DNA of 64,000 bases, from NCBI GenBank assembly GCA_964036195.1, contig OZ038453.1, positions 4,169,469 to 4,233,468 on the forward strand. Reading direction: 5' to 3'. Shown in pieces: positions 31,655 to 44,080 of this stretch (within the stretch, counting starts at the first letter, position 1; the number at the start of each line of letters is the position of its first letter). The position numbers and the translations under genes are program-made. The notes under the pieces were generated by a model that was not told where the DNA came from, did no database searches, and saw nothing but the letters and a program-made list of their open reading frames with translations. The DNA is from Sphaerolaimus hirsutus. Lineage: Eukaryota > Nematoda > Chromadorea > Monhysterida > Sphaerolaimidae.

Positions 31655-33463
31655 CAGAGTTGTTAAAAGGTACGTACGTTTACTCGAAAAATACGCGTAC
31701 GCGAGTACGCGGTAAATACATTTACATATACTTTTCAAAAAAATACCGTACGCACTTGTACGCGTACACTTTCAAAGCGTACGCGTACGGAAAATGTATT
31801 TATGAAAATTCAATGTGGGACATTTTTATAAAGTAACTACGCTGCTATGTATTAGGTTGTAAACTAATGAACTGTCTTTTTTCGCCAACTCATACAAATA
31901 TACATTTGTGCTTTCCATTGTGTTGTACGTTGACCGATTTTGATGCCATTTGAGTTTATTGTGGTTTGGGGTCTGGGCTATGATGAAATGTTTTTGTTTG
32001 CTCAAATAATCCCCCGGTCCCGAGATAAGGGGGGTCTATAAAAAGGTGGTCATTTTACGTGGCCAATATGCACATTGACTTTGAAGCTTAATAACTCAGC
32101 CATTTCTGGGCCGATTCGGATCGTTCAACACTTAAAATAACCAGGACAATCCGCAGATTCAATTTTTGTGGTCGAGTTAGTGATGTCTTAATCCCGTATG
32201 CCGATTTGACCCGGTTTTTGAACATGAAAAATAATCGTAATTATAATTTTTCAAACGATTTTTTTGAAGTTGCTATCATATACTATAGACAAAAAGAATA
32301 AATCTGGCCCAAAAATTATTTCAATATCTCTCTCCAGTCAAAAGTTATATCACTTTAAACATTCGCCTCCCAACAATAAATAGAAAAATCTGCATGACGA
32401 GCAAATGCATGTGACTTCAGAAATCCATATCTCGGCCATTTCTCAGCCAATTTCCACCAATGAACACTTAAAATGATCAGAAAAACCTGTAAGTTTCATT
32501 TTTATGCTCAGGTTATCTGTATTCATCGTTCTTGATTAGTTATTTACATGTATGGGAGACGGAAGTTTAAAGTTCTATTACTTTTGATTGGAAAGAGACA
32601 TTGAAATAATTTTTTTGGTATATGAATCCCCAGTGTCTAAAGTAACTGATAGCATGTTTAGAAAAATTTATTTTTGGTGTTGTAAAACTGGGTCAAATCG
32701 GCATACGTAATTTAGACATCACTAATCCGACCACAAAAATGGAATCTACTGGTCGTGCTGATCATTTTAAGTGTCAAACGATCCAAATTGGCCCAGAAAT
32801 GGCTGAGTGAGTAAGGTTCAAAGTGAATGTGTAGATCGGCCATGCAAAATGACCCCCTTTTTTAGACCCCCCTTATCTCGGGACTGGGGGATTATTTGAG
32901 GAAACAAAAACATTTCCTCATAGCCCAGACCCCAAACCCCAACATACTCAAATGGCATCAAAATCGGTCAATGTACAAAAGAATGTGGGATGCACAAATG
33001 TATATCTGTATGAAATCGAAAAAAGACACTTCATTAGTTTACAACCTAATATTTACAGAAGTGGTTCCATTGAATATTTTAGATATGCGGGGGTATTGCC
33101 TTTAAAAATTTCAAAATTCGCAACCAAATCGAAATGGTTGTGGAGATAATGGATGTGGTAAACGAGTCATGAGAACGATGATTTTTATCTCCTAGAAAAA
33201 AGAGACCTTGAAAACTATATAATCTGTCATTTGCTTATAGAAAAACATACGTTGTGCTGTACACGTATGAAAAAGTGCCCACTTTTACACATTCTATGAA
33301 GAAAAGTAGTCGTTTCTACACTCACAAAAAAGTACCCACATTTACGCGTACGTACGAGTAAAGAAAAAGTATTTTACATTTTCTATACTTTGTGGTGAGT
33401 AAAAAAAAAATACTTTACATTTACATATACTTTTAAAAAAGTTCAGTAATTCTAACAACTCTG
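31655..33463. mobile_element. hAT-like MITE (CAGAGTTG family), copy 4, chimeric and carrying a nested element
   Basis: TIRs CAGAGTTGTTA and TAACAACTCTG are intact, but the flanks differ: left 8 bp CTCATGCG, right GTAGATAC, the latter being the flank of copy 3. The right part plus ~150 bp beyond it nearly duplicates 28500-29060, so this looks like a product of recombination between copies. Confidence 0.8.
31853..33049. mobile_element. Mariner-type fold-back element nested in the hAT MITE
   Basis: TIR TAGGTTGTAAACTAATGAA with its inverse at 33030-33048. The two halves form a long imperfect palindrome (for example AGATAAGGGGGGTCTA at 32023 and its inverse near 32866). The corresponding site in copy 3 (about 28497-28510) is empty. 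No transposase ORF. Confidence 0.82.
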
Positions 33464-33537
33464 GTAGATACACATTAACAACTGTGGTTCACTGGGCGAC
33501 ATATTTTCCAACAAAATTACACTGTGCCAGCTCAGGG

Positions 33538-33545
33538 TATAAAAG
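33538..33545 (+). promoter_or_regulatory. TATA box of Kazal copy A
   Basis: TATAAAAG, 50 bp before the copy A start codon and in the same context as the other two copies. Confidence 0.7.
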
Positions 33546-33775
33546 AAATGGACAATTTCACCAATTTCATTTCCTTGAGGAGCAATTATTCGAAATGGAC
33601 TATAAAAAAATTATTTTCATCTTTTTCATTGTGAGTGTTGCCGCTGTGCACGGTGAGCTGCCTCAATGTTGTCGTCAACTGAAAAATACACATAGGTACA
33701 AGGTACAAAGGTACCAAAATATTTGCCAGAAATACCACAGGTCAAACTAAACACTGTGCTGTAATCCTGATATAA

Positions 33776-33943
33776 TCCAGCAACATTACACCTTAGAATG
33801 AAATCTACCATATCCAATCTGAATAAAAGAACAAAAATTTCACCATATTTATCAAAGCAATTTGATGAATGAAATTTTTTTAATGTTTCTTTTATTCATG
33901 TGGAATATGGCAGATTTCATTGTTAGGTGTAATGTTGCTGGAG
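33776..33943. repeat. Inverted repeat in intron of Kazal copy A
   Basis: CCAGCAACATTACACC at the left pairs with GGTGTAATGTTGCTGG at the right; arms of about 40 bp and a non-coding middle. Confidence 0.7.
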
Positions 33944-35559
33944 TAACCAATGTATGTTGGCACAAAGAAAGTTGTTCTTGCACAGTGGTTTGCCCTGTCA
34001 AATACTGTACCAAAATAGTGTTGTTCAAAAAAATACCTAATGTTTACATTTCATTTGATTTAGGCCCCGTTTACACGGATTTTTGGTGACGACAGAAAAT
34101 TTGTGTCGTCACAGACATTTTTCTGATGAAAATAGCAAATTTCATGTGTGTGACGATAAATCGGCCTTGTTAAATCCTCGACAAATCGGCCTCGATGTCA
34201 CCGACAAGTATAAATTTGTATATTGAACCTAATTTTGCACCAAAAAAAACATTTTTAATTTAATAATGTGATGATATTGTTCACACCGATTTTTTGCTTC
34301 ATTGTGGCACATGTTGTCTGGTATTTTTGAAGGCTTCTTTGAAATATCTGTGGTGCATTGTCATCACAAAAAAACACGTTCACAGCTTGTGATGACAATA
34401 TCATCACAGACTTTTTCGCGGAGTTGAAATTTGTCGGACTTTTTGTCGGTAGCCCCGGTAGCGAGGCCGCCGTGTCGGTGCCCACAAACAAACTGCGAAT
34501 CGCTGGAGTCAACTTTCATTTGCAGTATCTTGGTCATTTCTCACCCGATCTTGACTGTTCAGCACTCAAAATGATCAGGCAAATGTAAGGATACCATTTT
34601 TGTGTTCAGATTTGTGATATGTATTAATGGAAAAGCGGCACGATGATGCCATTCAAAATTGGAAATAATGCACATTGATATTAATTATCTATTACGCAAT
34701 AGCGATTTTGAAGGTGAAAATGTGTAAAGTCCTGGAAAATTTCGAAAATTGGTGCTTTGAGCAAAAATTATGGCAAACTTTCTCAAAGATCGTTCCAGCT
34801 TGGTAGATATCCTGCTTTTTTTTTGGGGGGGGGGCGTTCAGGTGATAGTAGCCAAGTGAAATTGAAGTGAAGTGGAGTGAAGGGAAGTGAAGTTGGAAGT
34901 GAAGTCGGTGAAGTGAATGTAATGAAATGCTCATTGAGTGATCAAATAAGCATAGAAAAGAAGTTTAATATGGTGGAAGTGAATACATTGTGGAGTGATG
35001 ATTCATATTTACTTAAGGAAGAATCTGGGACAACATTGGCTGGATATTTTATACTACAGTACATGGGTTCAGTATGCCCGCCCCCCCCAAATGCTCCAGC
35101 TATCTATCAGCGGGTGCTCAGCTGCGTCAGCCAAAAAAATAGAAACAGCTATAGACATAACAAGTCGACAAAAAACGGATATTTTTGACAGAAATCACCA
35201 CTTATAATGCTATCCCATGGCTCTACAGCCATTAATGCTATCCTATGGCTATATATAACATCATAAAGTACTGTCACCTGTCTGATATACCTGTATATGT
35301 TGACTCATAACCATATCTGGGACCTTTAAAAATGGTTTTTTTTAAATGTCTTTTTTTTAATGTCTTTTTTTTAAACAGGGTCTTGAAAAAATGTTTTTTT
35401 CCATCTATACCCTGAACCCCCCCCAAATTGCCCAGCTATCTATCTATTTACATCTGGATCTGGAGCGATTTTTGAGAAATTTTACCCAAACTTTCACTCA
35501 AAATCGCTACTTTTCATACCGTTTTATAGATTTCCACCTACAAAATCGCTAGTTCATGT

Positions 35560-35760
35560 GTTTTATTGGAGCCTGTGCTCCGTGTGTATACCCACTCTGC
35601 AGGTAGACAAGCACTGCAGTATACCCGGTCCGCAGGTATGCCCGGCCCGTAGGTAACTGATGCTACCTGCAGGCCAGGCATACGTGCAGACTGGGTATAC
35701 TTCCATGCGGTGCGGATCTACCTGTGGAGCGGGTATACATATGGAATAGGCCTGACCCAT
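35560..35760. repeat. GC-rich repeats of TATACCCGGTCCGCAGGTA type
   Basis: Degenerate direct and inverted copies of a GTATACCC...GCAGGTA motif. No coding signal. Confidence 0.45.
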
Positions 35761-36097
35761 TTTATTGCCTATGTTATTTCGTGCACAATATGTGCTTACA
35801 TACCTATTTTGAACTATTTATCTCCTTTTCCTTCCTTCTATACCTCAAAAATTCCTACATATTGATTTTGCAATGATTTAAAGTGTTGATCAATCCAAAT
35901 TGGCCCAGAAGTGGGCAAGCTAGTGTTGGAAAAAAATTTTTTAATGCCTTGATATTTTTTGAAAAATCAATATTTTTTAAATTAATTTTTTTTACATTGA
36001 AATCAGATTTTTTAAATGGTCCAAATGGGGGGTATAGAGCAAAAACCTGTGTATTTATGTTAAGTGTCACATAAAGTAGTGTGATGTCTATTAAGCT

Positions 36098-36592
36098 GGA
36101 GTTACAGCTCAGCATAAAATAACGACATAAAATGACGTTGTAAAATTAATTTAAATGAGTGTTGATGATGCTACATATCTCCAATTTTTTATGGATAATA
36201 TGGATGAATGTATCAATACCTTAGGTGTGACCAATACTGAGTGTTATCAGCCACAGCTAGAACAAATTGAAAAATACATTTTTTTGCATTTTACATCATA
36301 ATTTTATGTCAGGGAATGGATTTTACATTTTATGTCTATGGTTGCATGAAATTGTTGACTTAAGATGTACTATTAGTTCCCTGACATCAAATGATGACAT
36401 AAAATGCAAAAAAAAAAAATTTAAATTCGTTCTAGCTGTGGCTGATAACACTCAGTAATGGTCACAATAAAGGTATTGATATATATATTATCCATAAAAA
36501 ATGGAGAAGTGTAGCATCATCCACACTCATTTAAATTAATTTTATGACATCATTTTACATCATCATTTTACACTGAGCTGTAACTCCAGCTA
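36098..36592. repeat. Fold-back MITE-like element
   Basis: AGCTGGAGTTACAGCTCAG at the left and its inverse at 36568-36591. The arms continue as ACATAAAATG-rich inverted halves meeting near 36345. Confidence 0.8.
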
Positions 36593-37154
36593 TATGGTCA
36601 TATCATGACTGTGGAGCAATTGAATAGCATTATAAATGTGGGTTTCTGTCAAAAATATCCATTCTTAGGTCAACTAGTTACACACATAGCCTTTTGTTGA
36701 ACATTTGTGACTTTGTGACAAATCAATTTCAGCATGAAATAGTCCTTAAATAGGTTTATTAGAGCAGGCTCACACATGACAATGATGTTTCACACTGTAA
36801 AGTATGTGGGAGCACATTGGCTGGATATAATGTACTACACTAAAATATCACAGCTTATATATCACACAATAGCATGGGTGGAAATTTTACACTAAAAATG
36901 CCTGAAAACCATGAAAAACAAGCCCCAATGTTGATGTGCATGTGAAATTGCGCACTTGCCACAAAAAATTGCAAAATACCTAGTGCATGTCTACCCCTTT
37001 TGATTTTTTGAAAATAAAATCAGTTTCCACCCTGTGATAAAAAAAAATCAGATAAAAAAAAGCCAGTTAAAAAAATCACATGCCAACCCTAGGCAAGCTA
37101 TTAAATTTCAAAGTCTATGTGCAGATCAGCCATGCAAAATGACCACTGGGGGTC

Positions 37155-37305
37155 ACACTATTGGAGAGACCGGGACCGGACTATTGTCGGGACCGGGACC
37201 GGGACCGGGACTGGGGCGTCCGGACCGGGACCGGGACCAGGACCGCCCCAGTCCCGACTTTTGGCCAAACCATGTACCGGGACCGCGGTCCCGTTTGAAC
37301 CCTAA
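37155..37305. repeat. GGGACC simple repeat
   Basis: GACCGGGACCGGGACC units ending in TCCCGTTTGAACCCTA, the inverse of the motif flanking the GGGATCCC repeat near 16870. Confidence 0.75.
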
Positions 37306-38235
37306 CGTGGTACAGTACAGTAAATTTTAAATTGTCAGAAATGTATCAAAACCGGACTACAGACAATTTTTACTTCATAAATTGTCACCAAATTCAATTT
37401 GATAATGGACTTTAGAACAGAATAACAGTGTGGTGACATAAAATTACATTACCCACAATGCAGGGGCTCAATATATAAGCTTTTTCAAGGTGTAGAAGGA
37501 AGAAAAGCAAGAAAATCGGTAAAAGTGGGTGAAAAATTGCTATGTAGTAGAAAAGTAGGTATATAATGGCACACAGTAAAAAATAGCTGAAAATAAGCCA
37601 TACAACATGATTGCAATTTAGGAAAAATATATCATGTGGAAGGGCTGAAAATCAGTGAAAACAATGTTGTGAAAATTGCGCACTTGTGCGCAAAAAATTG
37701 CAGAACACCACATAAATTGTCATCAATATATTGAAAAAATTGAGGTAAATCTGAGTAAAATTTACCACATAAAATGCAGTAAATGAGTGTGGTATGCAGT
37801 ACAGTATGATAAATTTTGGAAAATGCGGTACGGGGTACAGTACAGTAAATTTCTAAAAGTGCGGTAAACAGTATGGTATGGTAAATTTCACAAAAATGTG
37901 GTACGGTACAGTAAATTCTGCCACCCTAGTCATAATAGTGACAGAGTTTTTGGTGAGACTAGTCATAGAAAAGCACCATGGCACTGGTGCTAGCACCAAA
38001 GCAAAAAGCACCATGGCACTTTTGGTGCTTGACATTATACTGCTGTGGCGCCATTGATGCTTGGTGCCACACCCATGAAAAGTGCCATGGCACTTTTGGT
38101 GCTTGGCACTATTTTTGCCTGGCACCAGGAACAAAACCCCTGGTGCTGGCACTTGGTGCTAGTGCCAAAGCAAAAAGCGCCATGGCACTTCTGGTGCTTG
38201 GCGCCATTAGCGCTTGGTGCTGGGGTTCAGAAAAC

Positions 38236-39655
38236 CAGGGTTGTTGGAATTACTTTTTTTAAAGTGTACGTTAATGTAAAGTATTTTTTTACTCACCACA
38301 AAGTATAAAAAATGTAAAATACTTTTTTACTCAAACGTACACATAAATGTGAGTACAAATTTTTTTCCCAGGAAACTAAAAAGCAACTGACTTTCTTATT
38401 TTTGAAAACTGTGATCATTAATATTCAACTGGACCACTTCTGTAAAAACCATATTTCCCCAAAATACCCCCCCCCCCTCAAAATGGTCACTACAAATTAG
38501 TAGGCCCCCCCTGCTAGGGTGGCAGAATTTACTGTACCATACCCTACCATGCCGCATTTTTGGAAAATTTACCATACTGTACCTTATACTGCACTTTCGA
38601 GATTGATGGTACTGTACCGTTTATTGCAAATATATTTATTTACCATACCGTATTATTTACCGCTAAATAGAAAATTTACCATACTGTACGGTTTACCGCA
38701 AGGCCATAACATCTGCAACCCTCCCCCTGCCCCCTCAAAATACACCCCCCAAATTGAGTTTAAATGGAACATGCTAAAATGATGACTGAATCACGTTAGA
38801 ACATTGTTTATACCATCTACATACTTATATCAGTCTACAGAAGCTTATATTTACATGCCAGTTATTGTTGCTATCTTCTACCTCAGCATACGGTAAAAAC
38901 AACAAATAAATTCTGGGGAGTTCCAACAAATTCTGGCGAAATAATACCCCCCACAAAATAATCCCCCTTGTCTGACCCCCTCAAAATTTCCACAATCAAG
39001 CAGGCACACCAGGGGGGGTATTTCAAAGAAATACTGTGCATAGCAGTGTAGTCATATTATGCCTACTGTATTTCCTTGAAATACCCCCCCCCTTGAAATA
39101 CCCCCCCTCGTTTGACCTCCCCCCTCTCGGGACCACTATGAAACAATCACCCCCCCCCCAAATTGAGTGTAAAGAGAATGTACATGACAAATACTACAGT
39201 TTGTGTTCTGCTTAGTGCAGAACACACGTTCAAACAATGTCGGAATCACGTTAGAACAGTGTTTATACCATCTACGTACTAATATTAGTCTACAGGAGTC
39301 TTTACATGTCAGTTATTGATGCATTTTTCTACCCCAGCGCACATCACAAACAACGATTTTGTACTAGGATTTCAAAAAAGTTCTGGGAAATAATAACCCC
39401 CCCTTGAAATACCCCCCCCCCTCGTTGAACCTCCCCCCCTCTCGATAGCACTATGAAACAATCACCCCCGGGGGGTATTTCAAGGAAATACAGTAAATAT
39501 GTTCCACATTAAATTTTTTTAAATACATTTTCTTTCCACGTAAGCTTTAAAAGTGTACACATACATGCAAGTACATTACTTTTAAAGTATATGTAAACAT
39601 ATTTACCGCGTACTCGCATTTATCGAGTAAACGTACGTACCTTTTAACAACTGTG
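38236..39655. mobile_element. hAT-like MITE (CAGAGTTG family), inverted copy 5
   Basis: CAGGGTTGTTGGAATTAC...CCTTTTAACAACTGTG, flanked by CAGAAAAC on both sides (38228-38235, 39656-39663). It contains C-rich Tc-like MITEs (about 38449-39037 and 39064-39495). Confidence 0.8.
39064..39495. mobile_element. Tc1/mariner-like C-rich MITE
   Basis: TACTGTATTTCCTTGAAATA with its inverse at 39472-39495 and TA at the tips. Same family as 30560-30990 and 42661-43110. Confidence 0.75.
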
Positions 39656-40105
39656 CAGAAAACCACCATAGCACTTTTGGCACCTGATGCCAAAGTCCTG
39701 GCACTTTTTCCATCACTAGGTAAGACAAATTGTCGTCACAAAAAAAACACGTTCACAGCTTTTGCTGACTTTTGACCACTTTGTGGTCTTGGTCCATGTT
39801 GTGCGTGACGACAATTTGTAATTGTCACTCTTGCAAAATGTGAAAATCAATTTTTTTTCAATTTGTCGGCGATCGTTTTTTGACCTCCGACAACTTCGGC
39901 GACAACAAAAGGAATCAATGGTCTATAACTCTTTAACGACCAAGCTGATATAATTGAAATCTGCCATGCTTATACACCCAAGTACGATATTTTCTCAACC
40001 AATTTTTCACAAAAATATGGAACTTTACACGCGACTTATGGAGCTTTTTAAAGTGTCATTTTTGTGTTTTGTCGTCACCCAAAAATCCGTGTAAACGCTG
40101 CCTTA

Positions 40106-41440
40106 TGAAAAGAGGATAAAAAAATATCACATTTATAGGCAGAGGTTATCATGAAAAATATAAAAAGTCTGAAGTAGATTTTCGACTGAAACATGTATTT
40201 GACATGTAAACTGTACTTGGCAAATAATTGTATGGTCAAAGACCTCCAACAATTAAAGCCAAGAATTGACACCAATACCTACAACTATACTATTTACTTT
40301 TTATGTTTCAATGAAATTTCATTTTCCCAGTGGCAGAAAACTATTTTGCTTTACTTGTTTTGTTTTGTTTTGTATTTCCAACAGTTTCAACCTTTCACTT
40401 TTCTGATTTCTTGTACAATGATTGTTGATATTCATTGACATGATTATTCAAGTAAACTGGTGGAAAATATAAATAAGAAAATCACTTAATTGTATTTAAC
40501 AAATCCCACATGCAAGGTGTTAGGCTTTCATCTTGTGTGAGGGTGCCCCAACGTATTTACTGTATAACCCTAGGGGGCACCCCCCTCAGGCCACCCTTGG
40601 TGCAGAAAAAAATTTTTTCACATTTTTTCTGGAAAATATAAATCAGAATTCCATAAATTTTTTCATTCCCGATGAAATTTGAATTTTCAATACATTTTTT
40701 TCTGGATATTTGAAACCAAAAAGTTATTTTACTTTGGTAGGTTTAAAGTATGGGCAACTTTTCTACACCCTCTGAACCAACAGAAACCCAATGATGGCAT
40801 TATTGATCAAACCTAAATTTTTTTTAGAAAAACAGGTTTAAAAAAGTGGACAATCCACTATCCCAAGCTATTCATGGAGCACATGGGGACCAGAATTGGC
40901 TTGCTCAGTGTCAGGGGGAACAGATGGCTGCTCCTGGGGCCCATTTTTGCTTTCAAGTATTTTTTATAGTTAATGATAAAAATAGCCCCGTGTAATGAGT
41001 GCACTCATGTGACAGCATGTCTGACACCTCCAGTGCCGTGACACAAAAAATTAATACTTGTGCCCATTCAATGTGGGCATTAATTATCTGATAAAAACCT
41101 AGGTATATGGGTCAATGGGAAATTTGCCCTGTATCTACTGTGACTTGGCCAGGCAAATAAGTTGGTCATACCCAAAAAATTGAAAATCACAGTTTTTTTC
41201 AATTTCAACCACGATTTTGGTAATAAAAAAAGTAAAAATCATTGTTGACATGGTTTTGTTGCCCATGCCTGCTTGTTGGGCACAACTTTTGTGGGGGTAA
41301 GTGGATCAGGGGCCAAAATATGCTCCCAACTTACAAGCAGTCAGAAGATGGCTGTGGGCAAACCATAAGTAATTTTTATTTTTCTGAAACTGCACCATCA
41401 CAAGTGTATTCATCACTTGTGTTTGCAGCACACAATTTCT
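40106..41440. other. Non-coding part of duplicated locus (intron of Kazal copy A)
   Basis: 40785-41430 matches 59895-60555. Short ORFs here are in intronic position relative to the intact gene and have no support as exons. Confidence 0.5.
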
Positions 41441-41640
41441 CTTTTCCAGGAATTTCCAAGAACTGATTCCATACCCTGGAAAGATGGAGCGAAGGAACCC
41501 AGTGATTCTTAACCCCATTGATTGTTCATTTTTCAAGTGTGAAAATACTGTTTTACTTTGAGTCACTGAATAATGTGCACACAACACACTGATTATACTT
41601 TAACAAATAGAATATTGAAAACTCATTGATCAGTTTTGAA

Positions 41641-42041
41641 TACCCTAAATCCTCGAATAAGACCCCAGGGGAGTTATTTTTTCCTCACACATTTTACAGG
41701 GGGGGGGGGGGGTTTCAAGGGGGGAGTTATTCGAGTGGGGGGTTAATTTTTCCTCAGAAAACTTGAACTTAATTTATTGTATGGAGCCAGAATGTAAACT
41801 CATGCGATTCTAATATTTAACTGTACAACAAATACAAAAAGATGTGTATACACTGCATACACACCATTTATCTGCTGTCGCTGCTATAGGCTAATATTCT
41901 CTTGTATTTTTGTTTGTATTGTTTTCATATAGAGGGGGAGTTATTCACGAGGGGGGAGTTATTCGTGGGGAGTTATTTTTTCCTCACCTCGCCAACATGG
42001 GGGAGTTATTCGAGGGGGGTCTTATTCGAGGATTTGCGGTA
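41641..42041. mobile_element. C-rich TA-flanked MITE, copy A
   Basis: TACCCTAAATCCTCGAATAA at the left, the inverse TTATTCGAGGATTTGCGGTA at the right, TA tips. The same insertion is present at 63341-63732, so it predates the duplication. Confidence 0.8.
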
Positions 42042-42299
42042 CATGAGTTTAATTTTTTATATCCTTATCAACTGCAGTTAACAGGCACTACCATCTGGTA
42101 AACTGAAGCTAGTAAAGTTGTTGTAAACTCATAAGGCTGATTTTTGAGTTGTTAAAACATTGGTTGTTGTCAAAAGTTGCCATTTTTGTTTACTCAAATA
42201 AAACAATATGTGCTGCAACAGTTGAGTAAATGCCAAATGACCCTTCACACACTAGTATTCTACCAAAATTTCAAAAAAAATTTTTCTAAAAAACAGCTT

Positions 42300-43620
42300 T
42301 AATGCATTTGTGTTGACTGAAATCCATTGATCCATCGACCCAGCAGCTGTAAACAACAAACACCGCATGGCAACAGCGCTCATAGCGCAACTGCGTGTGC
42401 TCATTGGGCCACAATCACCGCATGGCAACCGCGGCACACGCACACTGGACTGACCGTAGGCGCCCGCCAAAGCTGGTGCCACAGCGCCGCCAGCGCATGA
42501 GCGGCCAACGCGCTCGCGTCTGACTGGCGCCATTCCTGCCGCGCGGCCGAATCCACTCCCACGCTATTTTTTTGTAAAACCAGTAAATATTTTATAACCA
42601 TAATAAACAACTCACTTGAAAAATCACCACTGATAGCATTGACAGATACCGCTTATAAAATACCGTATTTCCTCGAAATACCCCCCCCCCTCGAAGTACC
42701 CCCCCCTCGAAATACCCCCCTCAAAATGGACACTATGAACTTATAAACCCCCCCCTCGAAATACCCCCCCAAATTTAGTGTATAGAGAACGTAAATGACA
42801 AAGGCTGCGGTTTGTCATCCGGGCAATGCAGAACACACGTTAAAAACGATGACTCTGTTATGTTAGAACAGTGTTTGTACGTCTACACACTTATAAATGT
42901 CTTTAGAGTCTTATAAATGGCGATTTTTGTTGCATTTTTTGACGTCTGCGTACGTTTCAGACGACATTTTAGTACTGGGATTTCAAAAAATTTCTGGCGA
43001 AATAATAATCCCCCCCCCCTCGAAATACCCCCCCCCCTCGTTTAACCCCCCCTCAAAATTCTCACTCTGAAAAAATAAACCCCCCGGGGGTATTTCGAGG
43101 AAATACGGTAGACATATCGAATTACACACAAATATATTTACACTCTCAGCAGACAAATCGGCAAAAACACCACCCACAAAAAAAACACAACAAATGATAT
43201 GAAAAGTAATGTAATTATGCCTGGTATTGTCGTCGCAGAACAATGCATGTGCAGGCAAATTTGTACGCATGTCGCGATAATCTGATATCCACTGCATACG
43301 TGCAGCGCAATTTATTTCAGCATTTTTGCACCCGAAAAACACATGTGGTGCGCTGATATACTGCCCCCCCCCCCGCGCCGCAGTACGGCTGGCGTCTATT
43401 TGTCTACTGCAACTTTGGGCGACTGCGGCAGAATGTAGACATGTGCTGTGCCATTGGCGCCGGCTGGGCGGGCACCCCGTGGCAGCGGCATGCATGTGCG
43501 CGTGTCGCGGTTGCCATGCGGTGATTGTTGCCCAATGAGCACGCGCAGTTGCGCTATGAGCGCTGTTGCCATGCGGTGTTTGTTGCCTAGCGGTTATTCG
43601 CCGATCCATCCACAGTGTGT
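42300..43620. repeat. Large inverted repeat around a MITE
   Basis: 42364-42440 (CCGCATGGCAACAGCGCTC...) recurs inverted at 43500-43578. The GC-rich arms, which differ from the AT-rich surroundings, enclose the MITE at 42661-43110. Confidence 0.75.
42661..43110. mobile_element. Tc1/mariner-like C-rich MITE
   Basis: TACCGTATTTCCTCGAAATA and its inverse at 43091-43110, TA tips, 450 bp, C-tracts inside. Confidence 0.85.
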
Positions 43621-43714
43621 CATACCTTTCCAGCGAGGATGTTCACAGGGAAAATGCAGCTCTCTGACAACTTGCTTCCAACTAGCTGACAATGCCTTGT
43701 TTACACTTGGCGGT

Positions 43715-44080
43715 GAGTTGTCAGCTAGTGGAACCGAGTTGAAAGCGAGTTGTCAGTGAGTGGGAGCTAAGGGGAAGCGAGTTGTCAGCGAGTGGCACCG
43801 AGTTGGAAGCGAGTTGTCAGCGAGTGGCAGCGAGGTGGAAGCGAGTTGTCAGCGAGTGGCAGCGAGGTGGAATCGAGTTGTCAGCGAGTGGCAGCGAGGG
43901 GGAAGCGAGTTGTCAGCCAGTGGCACCGAGTTGGAAGCGAGTTGTCAGCGAGTGGCAGCGAGGGGGAAGCGAGTTGTCAGCCAGAGGCACCGAGTTGGAA
44001 GTGAGTTGTCAGTGTGTGGGAGCGAGGGGGAAGCGAGTTGTCAGCGAGAAGCAGCGAGGTGGAATCGAGTTGTCAGCGGT
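43715..44080 (+). repeat. 32-bp minisatellite
   Basis: About 11 units of GAGTTGTCAGCGAGTGGCA plus C/G-rich remainder, period 32 bp. All three forward frames stay open because the unit lacks stops; not evidence for a gene. 44081-44450 is non-coding. Confidence 0.85.

Larger units (their letters stand above)
37960..39718. mobile_element. GCGCCA-family MITE, diverged copy, with nested insert
   Basis: Left end TAGTCATAGAAAAGCACCATGG and right end CTTTTTCCATCACTA. Flanks GGTGAGAC and GGTAAGAC match at 7 of 8 bases. It is interrupted by a hAT-like MITE at 38236-39655. Confidence 0.7.
34063..40102. mobile_element. DNA-transposon remnant with TTA target duplication, heavily filled with nested inserts
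   Basis: GGCCCCGTTTACACGGATTT at the left and the inverse of GGCAGCGTTTACACGG at the right, both next to TTA (34060-34062, 40103-40105). Terminal regions share GTCGTCAC and AACACGTTCACAGC motifs. GGC-type ends with TTA duplication suggest PIF/Harbinger-like, tentatively. No transposase. Inner sequence at 34690-37900 is non-coding with simple repeats and a GGATAGCAT/ATGCTATCC motif near 35205-35245. Confidence 0.65.
33595..41466 (+). pseudogene. Kazal inhibitor gene, copy A: first and last exons only
   Basis: Exon 1 (33595-33652) encodes signal peptide MDYKKIIFIFFIVSVAAVH with a CACG|GTGAGC donor. The last exon (41450-41466) matches the final exon of the intact gene. The region holding the Kazal exons (60557-63130 in the other copy) is absent: sequence runs from GCAGCACACA directly into ATTTCTCTTTTCCAG. 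A ~7-kb insertion also lies in intron 1. No Cys-rich Kazal exon is seen between, so this copy cannot encode an inhibitor. Confidence 0.8.
25918..42310. repeat. Copy A of a duplicated locus (see 58385-64000)
   Basis: Blocks 25918-26780, 27594-28320, 28916-29060 plus 33464-33690, 40785-41430 and 41430-42310 recur in the same order and orientation at 58385-64000. Copy A differs by several transposon insertions, the M4-propeptide gene and loss of Kazal exons. Confidence 0.85.
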
